A stretch of 64,000 nucleotides of DNA from Burkholderiales bacterium PBB1 (GCA_002255905.1 NKIN01000003.1:285925-349924), one strand, 5' to 3'; counted from the stretch's first letter, positions 8,648 through 18,565 are shown. The notes: generated by a model from the sequence alone, not told the origin. Translations and numbers: made by a program.

Positions 8648-9427
8648 TCAGGGCAGTTCGACTGCGCCCATGCGCGCCGTGACGGTACTCGCCCGCGAGA
8701 TCACATACGCCGAGTCGGGTCGCTTTTCGAAGCGTTTCGGCGCCGGCAGCATCACCGCCAGCCGCGCAGCCGCCATCGGTGACAGCTGCGAGGCGGGGAC
8801 ATGGAAGTAGTGGTGTGCTGCCGCCTCGGCGCCGAACAGGCCTTCGCCCCACTCGACGTTGTTCAGGTAGATCTCGAGGATGCGACCCTTGTTCAATATC
8901 GCCTCCAGCATGAAGGTGATGATGAATTCCTGTGCCTTGCGCGGCAGGCTGCGCTCCCCGGCCAGAAACAGGTTCTTGGCCAGTTGCTGCGTGATCGTCG
9001 AGCCGCCGACGACCTTGGGTTCCACCGCTGCTCGGGCCTGCGGCGCCGCGTTGGGCCGGGTGGCTTGCCGCTCGATGCGCTCGTTGATCCGGGCCACCCG
9101 CGCCTCGGCTTTCTGGTTGCGCTCCCAGGCCTTTTCCAGCGCGTCCCATTCGACGCCGCTGTGCTCCACGAAGCCGGCATCTTCCGAGGCGATCACCGCG
9201 CGCTTCAGGTTGGGCGAAATCTGCGTGCCCGCCACCCACTGCTGGCTCCATTCGATGCTGTGCTTCTCGACCAGCAGCCGCCAGATTTCGGAGCGCTGGA
9301 AGCTGGTCGATTGCGGATCGACAACCCGCATCAGCGCGATGCGTGCGGCGAACACCAGTTGCAGTGCCAGCGTGCAGATCGCCAGCAATGCCACGAATCG
9401 CAGCAGCGATGACGTGCCGCGCTTCAT
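8648..9427 (-). CDS. mtgA: Monofunctional biosynthetic peptidoglycan glycosyltransferase
   Basis: A 259-residue GT51 enzyme that polymerises lipid II into glycan strands. An N-terminal membrane anchor (about residues 9-30) precedes the catalytic domain. Visible motifs are [10 protein letters not shown] with the catalytic Glu (E82), [38 protein letters not shown] and [11 protein letters not shown]. Compared with E. coli MtgA there is an extra Arg/Ala/Glu-rich stretch between motifs 1 and 2 (about 101-137). It overlaps aroE by 4 bp, so translation is probably coupled. Confidence 0.96.
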   Translation of the reverse strand: MKRGTSSLLRFVALLAICTLALQLVFAARIALMRVVDPQSTSFQRSEIWRLLVEKHSIEWSQQWVAGTQISPNLKRAVIASEDAGFVEHSGVEWDALEKAWERNQKAEARVARINERIERQATRPNAAPQARAAVEPKVVGGSTITQQLAKNLFLAGERSLPRKAQEFIITFMLEAILNKGRILEIYLNNVEWGEGLFGAEAAAHHYFHVPASQLSPMAAARLAVMLPAPKRFEKRPDSAYVISRASTVTARMGAVELP

Positions 9428-10368
9428 GGTGCCGGGCGGACCGCTCCGGCGCCGGCCAGCCGCTGCCGCAAGGCGGCCAGCACCGGCGCGGTCTCAGGCC
9501 GTACCCCGCGCCACAGCAAGAAGGCTTCGGCCGCCTGCTCGACCAGCATGCCCAGCCCATCACGTCCACGTGCGCCGTGCGACTCGGCCCAGGCGAGGTA
9601 TGGGTGCGCTGCGGTGCCATACATCATGTCGAGTGCCAGGCTGCCCGCGCGCAACGCGGTGGCCGGCACCGGTGGTGCGCTGGCCTGCAGACTGCTCGCG
9701 CTGCCATTGATCACGATGTCGAAGCCGATCCCGGGCTGGTGCAGAGGGGCCACGCTCAGCGAGACGCGGTGCGCACTTGCCCAATCCCCGTGCCGTGCCA
9801 CCAGGGCCTGCGCCTTCTCGGCCGTGCGATTGCAGACCACGATGGCAACCGGCCTCGCAGAGATCAGCGGGCCCAGTGCGCCGGCGGCGGCGCCACCGGC
9901 GCCGATCAGCAGAACGCGCTGCCCAGCCAGAGGCACGGCCGCGTTGTGCTCGATGTCGCGCACCAGGCCCGCGCCATCGGTGTTGTCGGCCAGCCAGCCG
10001 CCGCGGGTCGCGGGCTCGAAACTCAGCACATTGGCCGCTTGCGCCAGCAGCGCGCGCTCGGTGTGCCGGGCGGCGAGCTGAAAGGCCTCGAACTTGAACG
10101 GCACGGTGATGTTGCAGCCGCGCGCCGGTCCGCTGACAGATCCCGGAGGCAACGGATCGAATTCACCGACCTCACCGCCTGCTGATGCGGCGAACGCCTG
10201 CACTCGCCGGGCGAAACCGCCGTCCTCGTCGATCGGGCACAGCAGCCGTCCGTAGCGCAAGGCTTGCCCCGTGGCCTGCGCGAACATCGCATGGATGAAC
10301 GGCGACTGGCTGTGCGCCACCGGGTTGCCGGCGACCAGGTAATGGTCGAGGGACAGCGGCAGATTCAT
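9424..10368 (-). CDS. aroE: Shikimate dehydrogenase
   Basis: A 314-residue NADPH-dependent enzyme reducing 3-dehydroshikimate to shikimate. The N-terminal substrate domain has [20 protein letters not shown] and [13 protein letters not shown] with the catalytic Lys; [14 protein letters not shown] holds the catalytic Asp. The NADP-binding loop is [18 protein letters not shown], and [10 protein letters not shown] follows the second strand. The protein is longer than the usual 270-290 residues, mainly through a loop near [20 protein letters not shown]. It overlaps both neighbours by 4 bp. Confidence 0.96.
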   Translation of the reverse strand: MNLPLSLDHYLVAGNPVAHSQSPFIHAMFAQATGQALRYGRLLCPIDEDGGFARRVQAFAASAGGEVGEFDPLPPGSVSGPARGCNITVPFKFEAFQLAARHTERALLAQAANVLSFEPATRGGWLADNTDGAGLVRDIEHNAAVPLAGQRVLLIGAGGAAAGALGPLISARPVAIVVCNRTAEKAQALVARHGDWASAHRVSLSVAPLHQPGIGFDIVINGSASSLQASAPPVPATALRAGSLALDMMYGTAAHPYLAWAESHGARGRDGLGMLVEQAAEAFLLWRGVRPETAPVLAALRQRLAGAGAVRPAP

Positions 10369-11222
10369 CGTGTCGGTCCGAGCGTGGTGGCTTCGAGGCC
10401 GTCTTCGCGGGTGAAGCGAAAGCGCGACGTGACGACCAGCTGATCGGCCTGCGCGCGCATCTTCGCGTCGAACGGCCCGAACGGCGCAGCGGCCTGCACG
10501 ATCGCCACCGCCTGACGATCGAGCACGCGCGAGCTGGAGGCGCGCACGATTTCGGTCTCCACCACGTTCCCGGCGGCATCGATCGTCACGTTCATCGTCA
10601 GCTCGCCATACAGTTTCTGGCCGCCCTGCTCAGGGAAGTTGTGGGTGCCGCGTTCCTCGATCTTGCGGCGCAGCTGGTCGTAGTACTGCGCATAGGCGGC
10701 TTCCTTGGTGGCCGGGCTGATGTAGCGCTTCTTCGGCCGGGCGTTCGTCTCGTTGACGCGCTTTTCGATCTCGGCCAGCAACTGCACGAGGCGGCGGCGG
10801 CGCTCCTCCTGCGCACGCTCCTCGGGCGAGCCCTCGTCTTCCCGATCGCGGGGGGGCGGCATGGCCGCCAGCTCGCGCCTCACCTGGGTCAGCAGCTGCG
10901 CTTGAGTTTCCTGGAGCTGCTCGATCTGCTTGCGAGACTCGTCCTGCGCATCGCCCACCTCGGGTTGCGGCGAGGGCAGCAGCGGCGAGGTCGCACGGCC
11001 TCGGTCGGCTTCGCCGCCGCCGGCGAGCGTGGCCTGTGCGATCGCCTGCGCCTGGTCTGGTGCGATCGTGGTGCGCGAGTTGACCAGCACCACCTCCAGC
11101 GGCGTGTCCTCGAAGATCCGGTTGAAGCTCTCAGGCGCCACAAAGCGCACCGACAGCAGCACCGCATGGACTGCGGCCGAGACGATCAGCGCGATCTGCA
11201 GGGCCGACAGCTTGACCAGCAT
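10365..11222 (-). CDS. TonB-family energy transducer-like protein
   Basis: A 285-residue protein with one N-terminal transmembrane segment (about 6-27, [20 protein letters not shown]). A Gln/Glu/Arg-rich, coiled-coil-prone periplasmic region follows (about 85-180), then a TonB-like C-terminal domain (about 205-280) with [20 protein letters not shown]. Classic TonB proteins carry Pro-Glu/Pro-Lys repeats; this one does not, so it could serve as a TonB homologue for outer-membrane receptors or as a TolA-like structural protein. No exbB/exbD genes are adjacent. Confidence 0.82.
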   Translation of the reverse strand: MLVKLSALQIALIVSAAVHAVLLSVRFVAPESFNRIFEDTPLEVVLVNSRTTIAPDQAQAIAQATLAGGGEADRGRATSPLLPSPQPEVGDAQDESRKQIEQLQETQAQLLTQVRRELAAMPPPRDREDEGSPEERAQEERRRRLVQLLAEIEKRVNETNARPKKRYISPATKEAAYAQYYDQLRRKIEERGTHNFPEQGGQKLYGELTMNVTIDAAGNVVETEIVRASSSRVLDRQAVAIVQAAAPFGPFDAKMRAQADQLVVTSRFRFTREDGLEATTLGPTR

Positions 11223-11246
11223 CGTCTGTGGCGCGAGCGCGGTGGG

Positions 11247-13298
11247 TCAGGACGTTTCGGCCACGGCAGCGGCAGCACCGTCGAGTGCAGCGTCCTGCAT
11301 GTCGATGGCCAGCGTCAACGGGCCGGCGCTGTCTGCGCTGCCGTCAGCCGGGTCATCGAGCTCCGGGGCATCGTCGGCGGGGGTGGCCGGATCGTCGATG
11401 CGTGCGATCACGTTCGCGTGCAGGTCCAGCGTCAGCAGGTCGCTGCCGGTGATCCGCACCCGCACCCGGGCATTGCGTGGCAACGATTCGGCACCGAGCG
11501 CACGGAACACCAGCGGCAGCGTGTCGGCGCGCACCAGCCCGTCTTTCATCACCGCTGCGTCGAGCTCGGAGATCTGTTCCTGCGCCAGGTGTTTCAGCGT
11601 CCAGTAGCGCTCGATCGCCGACTGGAAGCCGTTGTAGGCGCTGTAGGCCGCATCGAAGCCCGAGATGATCGCGAACAACGCTGTGTCCTTGTGCCTGAAC
11701 GGCGCCACCAGCGCCGCGGTACGACCCTGGCGAGCGCAGGCAATGATCTGCCACTGGTTGACCAGATCGACATAGCGCCGCAACGGCGAGGTGGCCCAGG
11801 TGTACTGCGCCACGCCCATGCCGGCATGCGGCGCCGGCTTGGTGCCCATGCGCACCTTGACGCCCGGTGCCATGCTGAACTGGCTGCGGTAGATGCCCGG
11901 TACGCCGAGCTCGGCAATCCAGCCGCCCCAGGTGCTGTTGGCCAGGATCATCGCTTCGGCGACGATCAGGTCCAGCGCCGAGCCGCGGGCGCGGGTGCTG
12001 ATCACCACGCGTTCGTCGCCGCGCGGCTCATCGGCCACCTTGCCTTCCAGGCGGAAGTTGTAGTCGGGCCGGTTGAAGTTCTCCGGCTTGCCACGCACCA
12101 CTTCGCGGGCTGCCTTCAGATGCCGTGCCAGCCGGTGCGCAAAGGCCAGTTCGGCGGCGAAGGCGTAGTCGGCAGGCGCTTCACCGTTCAGCGACGCCTC
12201 GGTGATCACGCCGTCGAGTTGGTCGTGGCGCAGGTTGGCGGCAATCGGTACACGGTCGATGCGCGTTTCGCTGCCGGTGATGGCAAGCGTCGCCTCGTCG
12301 AGCGTCACGTAGAGCGACACCGCCGGGCATTCGCGTCCTGCCATCAGCGTGTACGTCTGCACCACCTCGTCGGGCAGCATCGTGAGCTTGTGACCGGGCA
12401 TGTAGACGGTCGAGTAGCGCTCGCGCGCGGCCTTGTCGACCGGGCTGTCGGGCGCGATCGCCAGACCCGGCGCGGCGATGTGCACCCCGAAGACCACCGT
12501 GCCCGTGCCCAGGCCTCGCACCGACAGCGCATCGTCGATCTCCGTGGTCTGTGAGTCGTCGATCGAGAAGGCCTGCACCGCCGCCAGCGGCAGCGTTTCC
12601 TTGATGGCGGGTGCGGTCAGTGCCGGGAAGCCGGTGCCCTTGGGGAAGTGCTCGAACAGGAAACGCTTCCAGTGAAACTGGTACGGCGAGTCGATCGCGC
12701 CCGCCGCGGTCAGCAGGTCGAGGGGCGGCTTCTGGGCGCGCTTGGCCGCTTCGACCACGGCCTTGTACTCGGGCCCGTTCTTGTCGGGCCGGAACAGGAT
12801 CTTGTAGAGATGCTCGCGCACCGGGGCCGGGCAGCTGCCAGCCGCCAGTTCGGCCGCCCAGGCGTCGATCTGCGCGAGCTGCTGCTTCTTGCGCTCGATA
12901 CCGAGCAGCGCGGCCTTGACGGTTTCCTCGGGGGCTTTCTTGAACTGTCCCTTGCCGAGGCGACGGAAGTAGTGCGGCGCTTCGAACAGCCGGAACAGGG
13001 CTGCCGCCTGGTGGGTCAGGCTGGCCCGGGCGTCGAAGTAGTCACGGGCCAGATCGGCAAAGCCGAATTCCTGCTCGGGGGCGAATTCCCAGGCCAGGTC
13101 CAGGTCGATGTCGCGGGCCAGCGCCTGCGCCTCGGTGATCAGCTCGGCGGGCTGAGGTTTCTCGAATTTCAGCAGCACGTTGGCCGCCTTCACCTTGACG
13201 CGCTTGCCCGAATCCAGCTCGATCTGCAGCGAGCTGTCAGCTTCGGACATCACACGTCCAGCGTGGAATTTCCCCGCGTCTTCATAGAGTGCATACAT
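11247..13298 (-). CDS. RNase II/RNB-family exoribonuclease
   Basis: A 683-residue 3'-5' exoribonuclease of the RNB family. The N-terminal region (from MYALYEDAGKFHAGRV) looks like a small beta-barrel. The catalytic RNB domain spans about residues 235-560 with the metal-binding aspartates in AFSIDDSQTTEIDDALSV, and the C-terminal part is S1/OB-like (NARVRVRITGSDLLTLDLHA). It is the divergent betaproteobacterial RNase II-like form rather than clear RNase R, which has extra cold-shock domains. It precedes the TonB-like gene by 24 bp. Confidence 0.9.
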   Translation of the reverse strand: MYALYEDAGKFHAGRVMSEADSSLQIELDSGKRVKVKAANVLLKFEKPQPAELITEAQALARDIDLDLAWEFAPEQEFGFADLARDYFDARASLTHQAAALFRLFEAPHYFRRLGKGQFKKAPEETVKAALLGIERKKQQLAQIDAWAAELAAGSCPAPVREHLYKILFRPDKNGPEYKAVVEAAKRAQKPPLDLLTAAGAIDSPYQFHWKRFLFEHFPKGTGFPALTAPAIKETLPLAAVQAFSIDDSQTTEIDDALSVRGLGTGTVVFGVHIAAPGLAIAPDSPVDKAARERYSTVYMPGHKLTMLPDEVVQTYTLMAGRECPAVSLYVTLDEATLAITGSETRIDRVPIAANLRHDQLDGVITEASLNGEAPADYAFAAELAFAHRLARHLKAAREVVRGKPENFNRPDYNFRLEGKVADEPRGDERVVISTRARGSALDLIVAEAMILANSTWGGWIAELGVPGIYRSQFSMAPGVKVRMGTKPAPHAGMGVAQYTWATSPLRRYVDLVNQWQIIACARQGRTAALVAPFRHKDTALFAIISGFDAAYSAYNGFQSAIERYWTLKHLAQEQISELDAAVMKDGLVRADTLPLVFRALGAESLPRNARVRVRITGSDLLTLDLHANVIARIDDPATPADDAPELDDPADGSADSAGPLTLAIDMQDAALDGAAAAVAETS

Positions 13299-13439
13299 AC
13301 GCAGAGGATTGTCACCGATGCGCCTGCAGCGACCAGGGCATAAGACCCCGCTGCGCAGCGCGCTGACCGGTGCCTCATTGCCCTACAGTGCAAGGGCATC
13401 GCGCCGGGCCTGCGACGGCCCACTTTCAAGGAGCACGCC

Positions 13440-13985
13440 ATGGTCAAGAAAGCCTCTACCCCCGCTGCCTCGCCGCTCGAGGCGGCGGCCGGCCTGTTCG
13501 ACAACGCCCTGGCGGGGCACGTCAAGGAGTCGGCACAGCAGATCTGGCTGGCCGGTCTGGGCGCTTTCTCGAAGGCACAGGAAGAGGGTGGCCGGGTGTT
13601 CGAGGCCCTGGTGCAGGAGGGCGTGACGCTGCAGCGCAAGACGCAGACGGTGGCTGGGGAAAAGCTCGGAGCGGTGTCCGCCCAGTTGAGTGACCGGCTG
13701 GCCGAGGTGGGTCAGAAGGTCGAGGAGGTGTCGGCCAAGGCCTCCGGACAGTGGGATCGGCTGGAAACCATCTTCGAACAGCGTGTGGCCAAGGCGCTGG
13801 CCAGTCTGGGCGTGCCACACGCCAACGACATCCGCGCGCTGACCGAGCAGATCGAGCAGCTGCGCGCCGAGGTGGCCGCGCTGACGCCCAAGCCGCCATC
13901 ACCACCCGCTCGCAAGAGACCGGCAGCGCGCAGCGTGGCATCGCCGGCACCGGTCGCGCCGAAACGCCGTACCCCGAAGCCCTGA
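13440..13985 (+). CDS. Phasin / polyhydroxyalkanoate granule-associated PhaF/PhaI-like protein
   Basis: A 181-residue protein with a helical phasin domain (about 15-145; VKESAQQIWLAGLGAFSKAQ) ending in a heptad-like segment (VPHANDIRALTEQIEQLRAE). A short basic Pro/Ala/Arg/Lys tail follows (PPARKRPAARS... to the end), like the DNA-binding tail of PhaF. Such proteins coat PHA granules and help segregate them with the nucleoid. A good AAGGAG site precedes the ATG. It stands alone, divergent from the RNB gene and convergent with the YqaA-like gene. Confidence 0.87.
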   Translation: MVKKASTPAASPLEAAAGLFDNALAGHVKESAQQIWLAGLGAFSKAQEEGGRVFEALVQEGVTLQRKTQTVAGEKLGAVSAQLSDRLAEVGQKVEEVSAKASGQWDRLETIFEQRVAKALASLGVPHANDIRALTEQIEQLRAEVAALTPKPPSPPARKRPAARSVASPAPVAPKRRTPKP

Positions 13986-13995
13986 TCGCAGCGCT

Positions 13996-14535
13996 TCAGG
14001 TGACGCCCGGAAAGAACCACAGCAAGGCCGCGGTCATCGTCACATAGCGGGCGAACTTGCCGATCGCCATGTACAGCAGGCAGGGCCAGAAGGGCAGCTG
14101 CAGCCAGCCGGCCACGGCACACAGCGGATCGCCCACCACCGGCAGCCACGACAGCAGGCAGGCCTTGGCACCGTAGCGTTTCAACCACCGCGAGGCACGC
14201 TCGTGGGCCGGCGACGGCGTCGCCGGCTCGGTGCCCGTGCTCACGACCGCATGGGCCTTGCGCCGTTGCGCCATTGCATGAAAGGCCCGCCCCGCGCCCA
14301 GGCCCATCCACCAAGTCACTGCACCGCCCAGCGTGTTGCCGGCGGTGGCCACCAGCACCGCCGGCCAGAACAGGCTGGGGTTCAGCTTCACCAGTCCGAA
14401 CACCGCGGGCTCCGAGCCCAGCGGCAGCAGTGTGGCCGATACGAAAGCAACGACGAACAGCGTGCTCAAGCCAAACTTGGGCAGCGCCAGCATCGCCATC
14501 AGCGCGGCCAGCAAGGACTCGATCCAGGCTTCCAT
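13996..14535 (-). CDS. YqaA/DedA-type (VTT domain) inner-membrane protein
   Basis: A 179-residue membrane protein starting MEAWIESLLAALMAMLALPK. It has about four hydrophobic segments, a helical re-entrant-like motif LPLGSEPAVFG and a Gly-rich stretch (ATAGNTLGGAVTWWMGLGAG), and its last segments are CLLSWLPVVGDPLCAVAGW and ITMTAALL-like. These fit the YqaA branch of the DedA superfamily, whose members act in lipid carrier transport and membrane homeostasis. The exact role is unknown. I chose the ATG at 14535, where the conserved part begins; the frame stays open far upstream only because it is antisense to dusB. Confidence 0.82.
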   Translation of the reverse strand: MEAWIESLLAALMAMLALPKFGLSTLFVVAFVSATLLPLGSEPAVFGLVKLNPSLFWPAVLVATAGNTLGGAVTWWMGLGAGRAFHAMAQRRKAHAVVSTGTEPATPSPAHERASRWLKRYGAKACLLSWLPVVGDPLCAVAGWLQLPFWPCLLYMAIGKFARYVTMTAALLWFFPGVT

Positions 14536-14588
14536 CGGCTGGATTATCGAGACGCGAAAATCCGCCTCTGAATGCCGGGATGCACAGC

Positions 14589-14594
14589 TATACT
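14589..14594 (+). promoter_or_regulatory. Candidate -10 box upstream of dusB
   Basis: TATACT, 38 bases before the dusB ATG, matches the sigma-70 -10 consensus closely. No convincing -35 element was found at normal spacing. Confidence 0.35.
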
Positions 14595-14631
14595 CTGCCT
14601 CCTTTTTGAGCAGACCGGCCTTGCCCCACGC

Positions 14632-15672
14632 ATGAAAATCGGCCACATCGAGTTGACAAACAACCTGTTTGTCGCACCGATGGCGGGGGTCACCGACCGG
14701 CCCTTCCGTCAGCTGTGCAAGCGCCTGGGCGCTGGCTATGCGGTCAGCGAGATGGTCACGTCGCGCCGCGAGCTGTGGAACAGCCTGAAGACCAGCCGCC
14801 GTGCCAACCACGATGGCGAAGTGGCGCCGATTTCGGTGCAGATCGCCGGCACCGACCCGCAGATGATGGCCGAGGCCGCCGCCTACAACATCGAGCGCGG
14901 CGCACAGATCATCGACATCAACATGGGCTGCCCTGCGAAGAAGGTGTGCAACACCTGGGCCGGCTCGGCGCTGATGCAGGACGAGCCGCTGGCCTTGCGC
15001 ATCATCGAGGCCGTGGTGGCCGCCTGTGCGCCGCACCGCGTGCCGGTCACGCTCAAGATGCGCACGGGCTGGTGCCACACCGAGCGCAATGCGCTGTCGA
15101 TCGCGCGCGACGCCGAGGCTGCCGGCATCGCGATGGTGACGGTGCATGGTCGCACCCGCGAACAGGGCTACAAAGGCGATGCCGAGTACGAGACCGTCGC
15201 CGCCGTGAAGGCCGCGTTGCGCATTCCGGTGGTGGCCAATGGCGACATCGACAGCCCGGAGAAAGCGCGCGAGGTGCTGCGCCACACAGGAGCCGATGCG
15301 CTGATGATCGGCCGCGCCGCCCAGGGTCGACCATGGATCTTCCGCGAGATCGCGCACTTTCTCGCCACCGGTGAGCACCTGCCAGCGCCCGAGGTGATGC
15401 AGGCCAAGCGCTGGTTGCTCGAGCACCTCCACGACCACTACAGCCTTTATGGCGAATTCGCCGGGGTGCGCACCGCGCGCAAGCACATCGGCTGGGCGGT
15501 GCAAGCCCTGCCGGGTGGTGCAGCCTTTCGCAGCGAGATGAACCAGCTCGAGACCTGCGACACCCAGGTGCGCGCCGTCAGCGACTGGTTCGACGCGCTC
15601 GCCGACACCCACACGCTGTGGCCTGCCGCGACCCCCGCCGCCAACCAGCCTTTCATCCGTTTGAGCGCATGA
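14632..15672 (+). CDS. dusB: tRNA-dihydrouridine synthase B
   Basis: A 346-residue FMN-dependent enzyme reducing uridines in the tRNA D-loop. The TIM-barrel start is KIGHIELTNNLFVAPMAGVT; the catalytic Cys is C100 in DINMGCPAKKVC, and VTVHGRTREQGYKG and VVANGDIDSPEKA supply FMN-phosphate and substrate contacts. I chose the ATG at 14632 (MKIGHIEL); an in-frame start 60 bp upstream would precede the likely promoter. The stop overlaps the fis ATG (ATGA), the same dusB-fis operon known from E. coli and other proteobacteria. Confidence 0.96.
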   Translation: MKIGHIELTNNLFVAPMAGVTDRPFRQLCKRLGAGYAVSEMVTSRRELWNSLKTSRRANHDGEVAPISVQIAGTDPQMMAEAAAYNIERGAQIIDINMGCPAKKVCNTWAGSALMQDEPLALRIIEAVVAACAPHRVPVTLKMRTGWCHTERNALSIARDAEAAGIAMVTVHGRTREQGYKGDAEYETVAAVKAALRIPVVANGDIDSPEKAREVLRHTGADALMIGRAAQGRPWIFREIAHFLATGEHLPAPEVMQAKRWLLEHLHDHYSLYGEFAGVRTARKHIGWAVQALPGGAAFRSEMNQLETCDTQVRAVSDWFDALADTHTLWPAATPAANQPFIRLSA

Positions 15673-15908
15673 GCAACCAGAAGCAGATCGAAGAATGCAT
15701 CCGCGAGGGGCTGGAGAGTTACTTCAGCGACCTGAACGGCGTCGAGCCAGCGGCGATGTACGACATGATCCTGAAAGTGGTCGAACGCCCGTTGCTCGAC
15801 GTCGTGATGAAGCACGCCGACCAGAACCAGAGCCGTGCCGCCGAGTGGCTGGGCATCAACCGCAACACGCTGCGCCGCAAGCTGGTCGAACACAGGCTGA
15901 TCAAGTGA
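15669..15908 (+). CDS. fis: Fis-family nucleoid/transcription factor
   Basis: A 79-residue DNA-bending protein. The C-terminal helix-turn-helix SRAAEWLGINRNTLRRKL is the signature, with a four-helix dimer core before it. Betaproteobacterial Fis is shorter than the 98-residue E. coli protein because it lacks the flexible N-terminal arms; this one fits that form. It starts within the dusB stop codon and ends 32 bp before purH, so all three may share a transcript. Confidence 0.95.
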   Translation: MSNQKQIEECIREGLESYFSDLNGVEPAAMYDMILKVVERPLLDVVMKHADQNQSRAAEWLGINRNTLRRKLVEHRLIK

Positions 15909-15940
15909 ATCCCGAACCCCGCCGCACCCGAGACTGAGCC

Positions 15941-17545
15941 ATGCACGCACTGATTTCCGTATCCGACAAGACCGGCGTTCTCGAACTCGCGCGCGGCCTG
16001 CATGCACTGGGCATCCGGCTGCTGTCCACCGGTGGTACCGCCAAGCTGCTCGCCGATGGGGGCCTGCCCGTGACAGAGGTGGCCGATCACACCGGCTTCC
16101 CCGAGATGCTCGATGGCCGGGTCAAGACCCTGCACCCGAAGATCCACGGCGGACTGCTCGCGCGCCGCGACCTGCCCGAACACCGCGCGGCGTTGACCAC
16201 GCACCAGATCGACACCATCGATCTGCTGATCGTCAACCTGTACCCGTTCGAGGCCACGGTCGCGAAGCCCGGTTGTACGCTGGAAGATGCGATCGAGAAC
16301 ATCGACATCGGCGGCCCGGCGATGGTGCGCAGTGCGGCGAAGAACTGGGAGCACGTGGCGGTACTCACCGACGCCTCGCAGTACGCCGGCGTGCTGGCCG
16401 AGCTGCAGGCCCATGGCGCGGTGCAACGCGCCACGCGGTTTGCGCTGGCAGTGGCGGCGTTCAACCGCATCGCGAACTACGACGCGGCCATCAGCGATCA
16501 TTTGTCGTCGCTCACGCTGGCCGAGGGCAGCGAACCCACCCGTGCCGAGTACCCGGCCCAGAGCAACGGTCGCTTCGTCAAGCTGCAGGACCTGCGCTAC
16601 GGCGAGAACCCGCACCAGAGCGCCGCGTTCTACCGCGATCTGCATCCGGCCCCGGGCTCGCTGGTGACCGCGACGCAGCTGCAGGGCAAGGAGCTGTCAT
16701 ACAACAACATTGCCGATGCCGATGCGGCGTGGGAGTGCGTCAAGTCCTTCGGCCTCGACGATGCGCCGGCCGTCTGCGTGATCGTCAAGCACGCCAATCC
16801 GTGCGGCGTGGCCGTCGGTGCCAGCGCCGGCGAGGCCTACGCGCAAGCCTTCAAGACCGACCCGACCTCGGCCTTCGGCGGCATCATCGCGTTCAATGTC
16901 GAGGTCGATGCCGACGCCGCCAAGCGCGTCACGACGCAGTTCGTCGAGGTGCTGATCGCGCCGTCGTACACGCCGGAGGCCTTGGCGGTACTTGCCGGCA
17001 AGACCAACATGCGTGTGCTGCAGATCCCGCTCGCGGGTGTCGATCGCAACGGCCCCACGGCGTGGTCGCGCGGGCGCAACCTGCAGGACATCAAGCGCAT
17101 CGGCTCGGGCCTGCTGATCCAGAGCGCCGACAACCGCGAGATCACCCGCAGCGAGCTGAAGGTGGTCACGAAGCTGCAACCGACCGAAGCCCAATGGCGC
17201 GATCTGCACTTCGCCTGGAAGGTGGCCAAGTACGTGAAGAGCAACGCGATCGTGTTCTGCGGTGGCGGCATGACGCTGGGCGTCGGTGCCGGCCAGATGA
17301 GCCGCATCGATTCGGCGCGCATCGCGAGCATCAAGGCCGCCAATGCCGGCCTGACGTTGGCCGGCTCCGCGGTGGCCAGCGATGCGTTCTTCCCGTTCCG
17401 CGACGGGCTCGATGTGGTGTGCGAAGCGGGCGCGACGTCGGTGATTCAACCGGGCGGGTCGGTGCGAGATGACGAGGTGATTGCAGCCGCTGATGAGCGG
17501 GGCATCGCGATGGTGCTCACGGGGGTGAGGCACTTTCGGCACTGA
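15941..17545 (+). CDS. purH: Bifunctional AICAR transformylase / IMP cyclohydrolase
   Basis: A 534-residue enzyme for the last two steps of IMP synthesis. The N-terminal MGS-like cyclohydrolase domain (1-about 190) shows [26 protein letters not shown] and [12 protein letters not shown]. The C-terminal formyltransferase domain carries the Lys-His pair K283-H284 in [10 protein letters not shown], plus [19 protein letters not shown]. Length is normal for the family. A long inverted repeat region follows. Confidence 0.97.
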   Translation: MHALISVSDKTGVLELARGLHALGIRLLSTGGTAKLLADGGLPVTEVADHTGFPEMLDGRVKTLHPKIHGGLLARRDLPEHRAALTTHQIDTIDLLIVNLYPFEATVAKPGCTLEDAIENIDIGGPAMVRSAAKNWEHVAVLTDASQYAGVLAELQAHGAVQRATRFALAVAAFNRIANYDAAISDHLSSLTLAEGSEPTRAEYPAQSNGRFVKLQDLRYGENPHQSAAFYRDLHPAPGSLVTATQLQGKELSYNNIADADAAWECVKSFGLDDAPAVCVIVKHANPCGVAVGASAGEAYAQAFKTDPTSAFGGIIAFNVEVDADAAKRVTTQFVEVLIAPSYTPEALAVLAGKTNMRVLQIPLAGVDRNGPTAWSRGRNLQDIKRIGSGLLIQSADNREITRSELKVVTKLQPTEAQWRDLHFAWKVAKYVKSNAIVFCGGGMTLGVGAGQMSRIDSARIASIKAANAGLTLAGSAVASDAFFPFRDGLDVVCEAGATSVIQPGGSVRDDEVIAAADERGIAMVLTGVRHFRH

Positions 17546-17591
17546 TTGCGTGCTGAGACCGCGCCGGGTGTTCGCCCCGGCGGGCGAGTCA

Positions 17592-17615
17592 CTTTTTCTG
17601 CGGGGCCAGAAAAAG
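17592..17615 (+). repeat. Small palindrome at left end of the purH-ruvC repeat region
   Basis: A perfect 9-bp hairpin CTTTTTCTG / CAGAAAAAG with a 6-base loop. It begins 46 bp after purH and mirrors a second hairpin at the right end of the region. The stem has no following T-run. Confidence 0.75.
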
Positions 17616-17656
17616 TAACCCAAAAGAGGCCCTCAACACCAGCCATTTGAGTGGCT

Positions 17657-17829
17657 CGCTTCGGCCAAAGGCGAACGGCAAAGGCTCTGGCACGAGAACA
17701 TGAACCGGACTACTTCAGTGGTGACCTCGCTCAGGTTCAAACATGCGGTCTCGCTGCGCCTTGACCCTGTCGGGTACTCGGTTTGGGTTCTCGTGCCAGA
17801 GCCTTTGCCGTTCGCCTTTGGCCGAAGCG
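17657..17829. repeat. 43-bp perfect inverted repeat, centre of a longer imperfect palindrome
   Basis: The 471-bp gap between purH and ruvC holds two arms that are exact reverse complements for 43 bp (17657-17699 and 17787-17829), separated by 87 bp. Outside them the arms remain alignable with a few mismatches for roughly another 25-30 bp each side (to about 17630 and 17857). Small hairpins flank the whole. No coding frame in the gap looks real. This resembles dispersed intergenic palindromic repeats of Burkholderiales rather than an IS element: there is no transposase and no target duplication visible. Confidence 0.85.
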
Positions 17830-17873
17830 TGACAGCCAAATGGGCTGGTGTTCAGGCCCTTTGCTTTGGTGAC

Positions 17874-17897
17874 TTTCATTTGGGCCCGCAAATGAAA
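17874..17897 (+). repeat. Small palindrome at right end of the purH-ruvC repeat region
   Basis: A perfect 9-bp hairpin TTTCATTTG / CAAATGAAA with loop GGCCCG. It occupies the position that mirrors the left hairpin but differs in sequence, with compensating changes on both stem sides. Confidence 0.75.
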
Positions 17898-18016
17898 ACG
17901 GGTTTCGGCGGAGCCAAAGTTACTCGGGTGCCGGGCCGAGACCCGGCGGGCTGTACCGCAAGGGCAAGGCCCTTCGCAGAGGCAAACCAAAAGCGGCCGA
18001 TCGCCAAGCCGATACC

Positions 18017-18565
18017 ATGAGAATCCTCGGCATCGACCCCGGCCTCCGCGTGACCGGCTTCGGCATCATCGAGTCCGAAGGCTCGAAGTTGCACTACATC
18101 GCCAGCGGCACGATCAAGACCGATGCGGTGGCGATCGGAGAATTGCCAGCGCGATTGAAGATCATCTTCGACGGCGTGCGAGAGGTCACCACGCGCTACC
18201 AGCCCAGCTGCGCAGCGGTCGAGATCGTGTTCGTCAACGTCAACCCGCAGTCGACACTGCTGCTGGGGCAGGCCCGCGGCGCAGCGATCACCGGGCTGGT
18301 GACGGGCGGGCTCACCGTGTCGGAATACACCGCCTTGCAGATGAAGAAGGCCATCGTCGGCCACGGTCATGCGCGCAAGGAACAGGTGCAGGAGATGGTG
18401 ATGCGGCTGCTTCAGCTGCCCGGGCTGCCCAGCAAGGACGCGGCCGATGCGCTGGGTCTGGCGATCTGCCATGCGCACGCCGGGGCGTCGTTTGCGGCCA
18501 TGGCCAAGGGCACCACGCTGGCGCGCCGCGCGCATGCGCAATTCAAGGGTGGGCGCACCTACTGA
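18017..18565 (+). CDS. ruvC: Holliday junction resolvase
   Basis: A 182-residue RNase H-fold endonuclease cutting Holliday junctions in the RuvABC system. The acidic catalytic tetrad is D7 (GIDPGL), E69 (AAVEIVF), D141 and D144 ([16 protein letters not shown]). Normal family length. ruvA and ruvB are not adjacent in the window. It is convergent with the Cache-CheW gene, with 37 bp between the stop codons. Confidence 0.97.
   Translation: MRILGIDPGLRVTGFGIIESEGSKLHYIASGTIKTDAVAIGELPARLKIIFDGVREVTTRYQPSCAAVEIVFVNVNPQSTLLLGQARGAAITGLVTGGLTVSEYTALQMKKAIVGHGHARKEQVQEMVMRLLQLPGLPSKDAADALGLAICHAHAGASFAAMAKGTTLARRAHAQFKGGRTY

Noticed and set aside
10641-12554. A 637-codon plus-strand open frame opposite the TonB-like and RNB genes
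   Set aside because: It spans two real minus-strand genes and the gap between them, with no recognisable domain.
14536-15612. Extension of the YqaA-like frame upstream to 15612
   Set aside because: The extension is antisense to dusB; the conserved membrane protein begins at MEAWIES at 14535.
17546-18016. Insertion sequence between purH and ruvC
   Set aside because: The inverted repeats have no transposase between them, and no target-site duplication was found; the 87-bp centre is too short.
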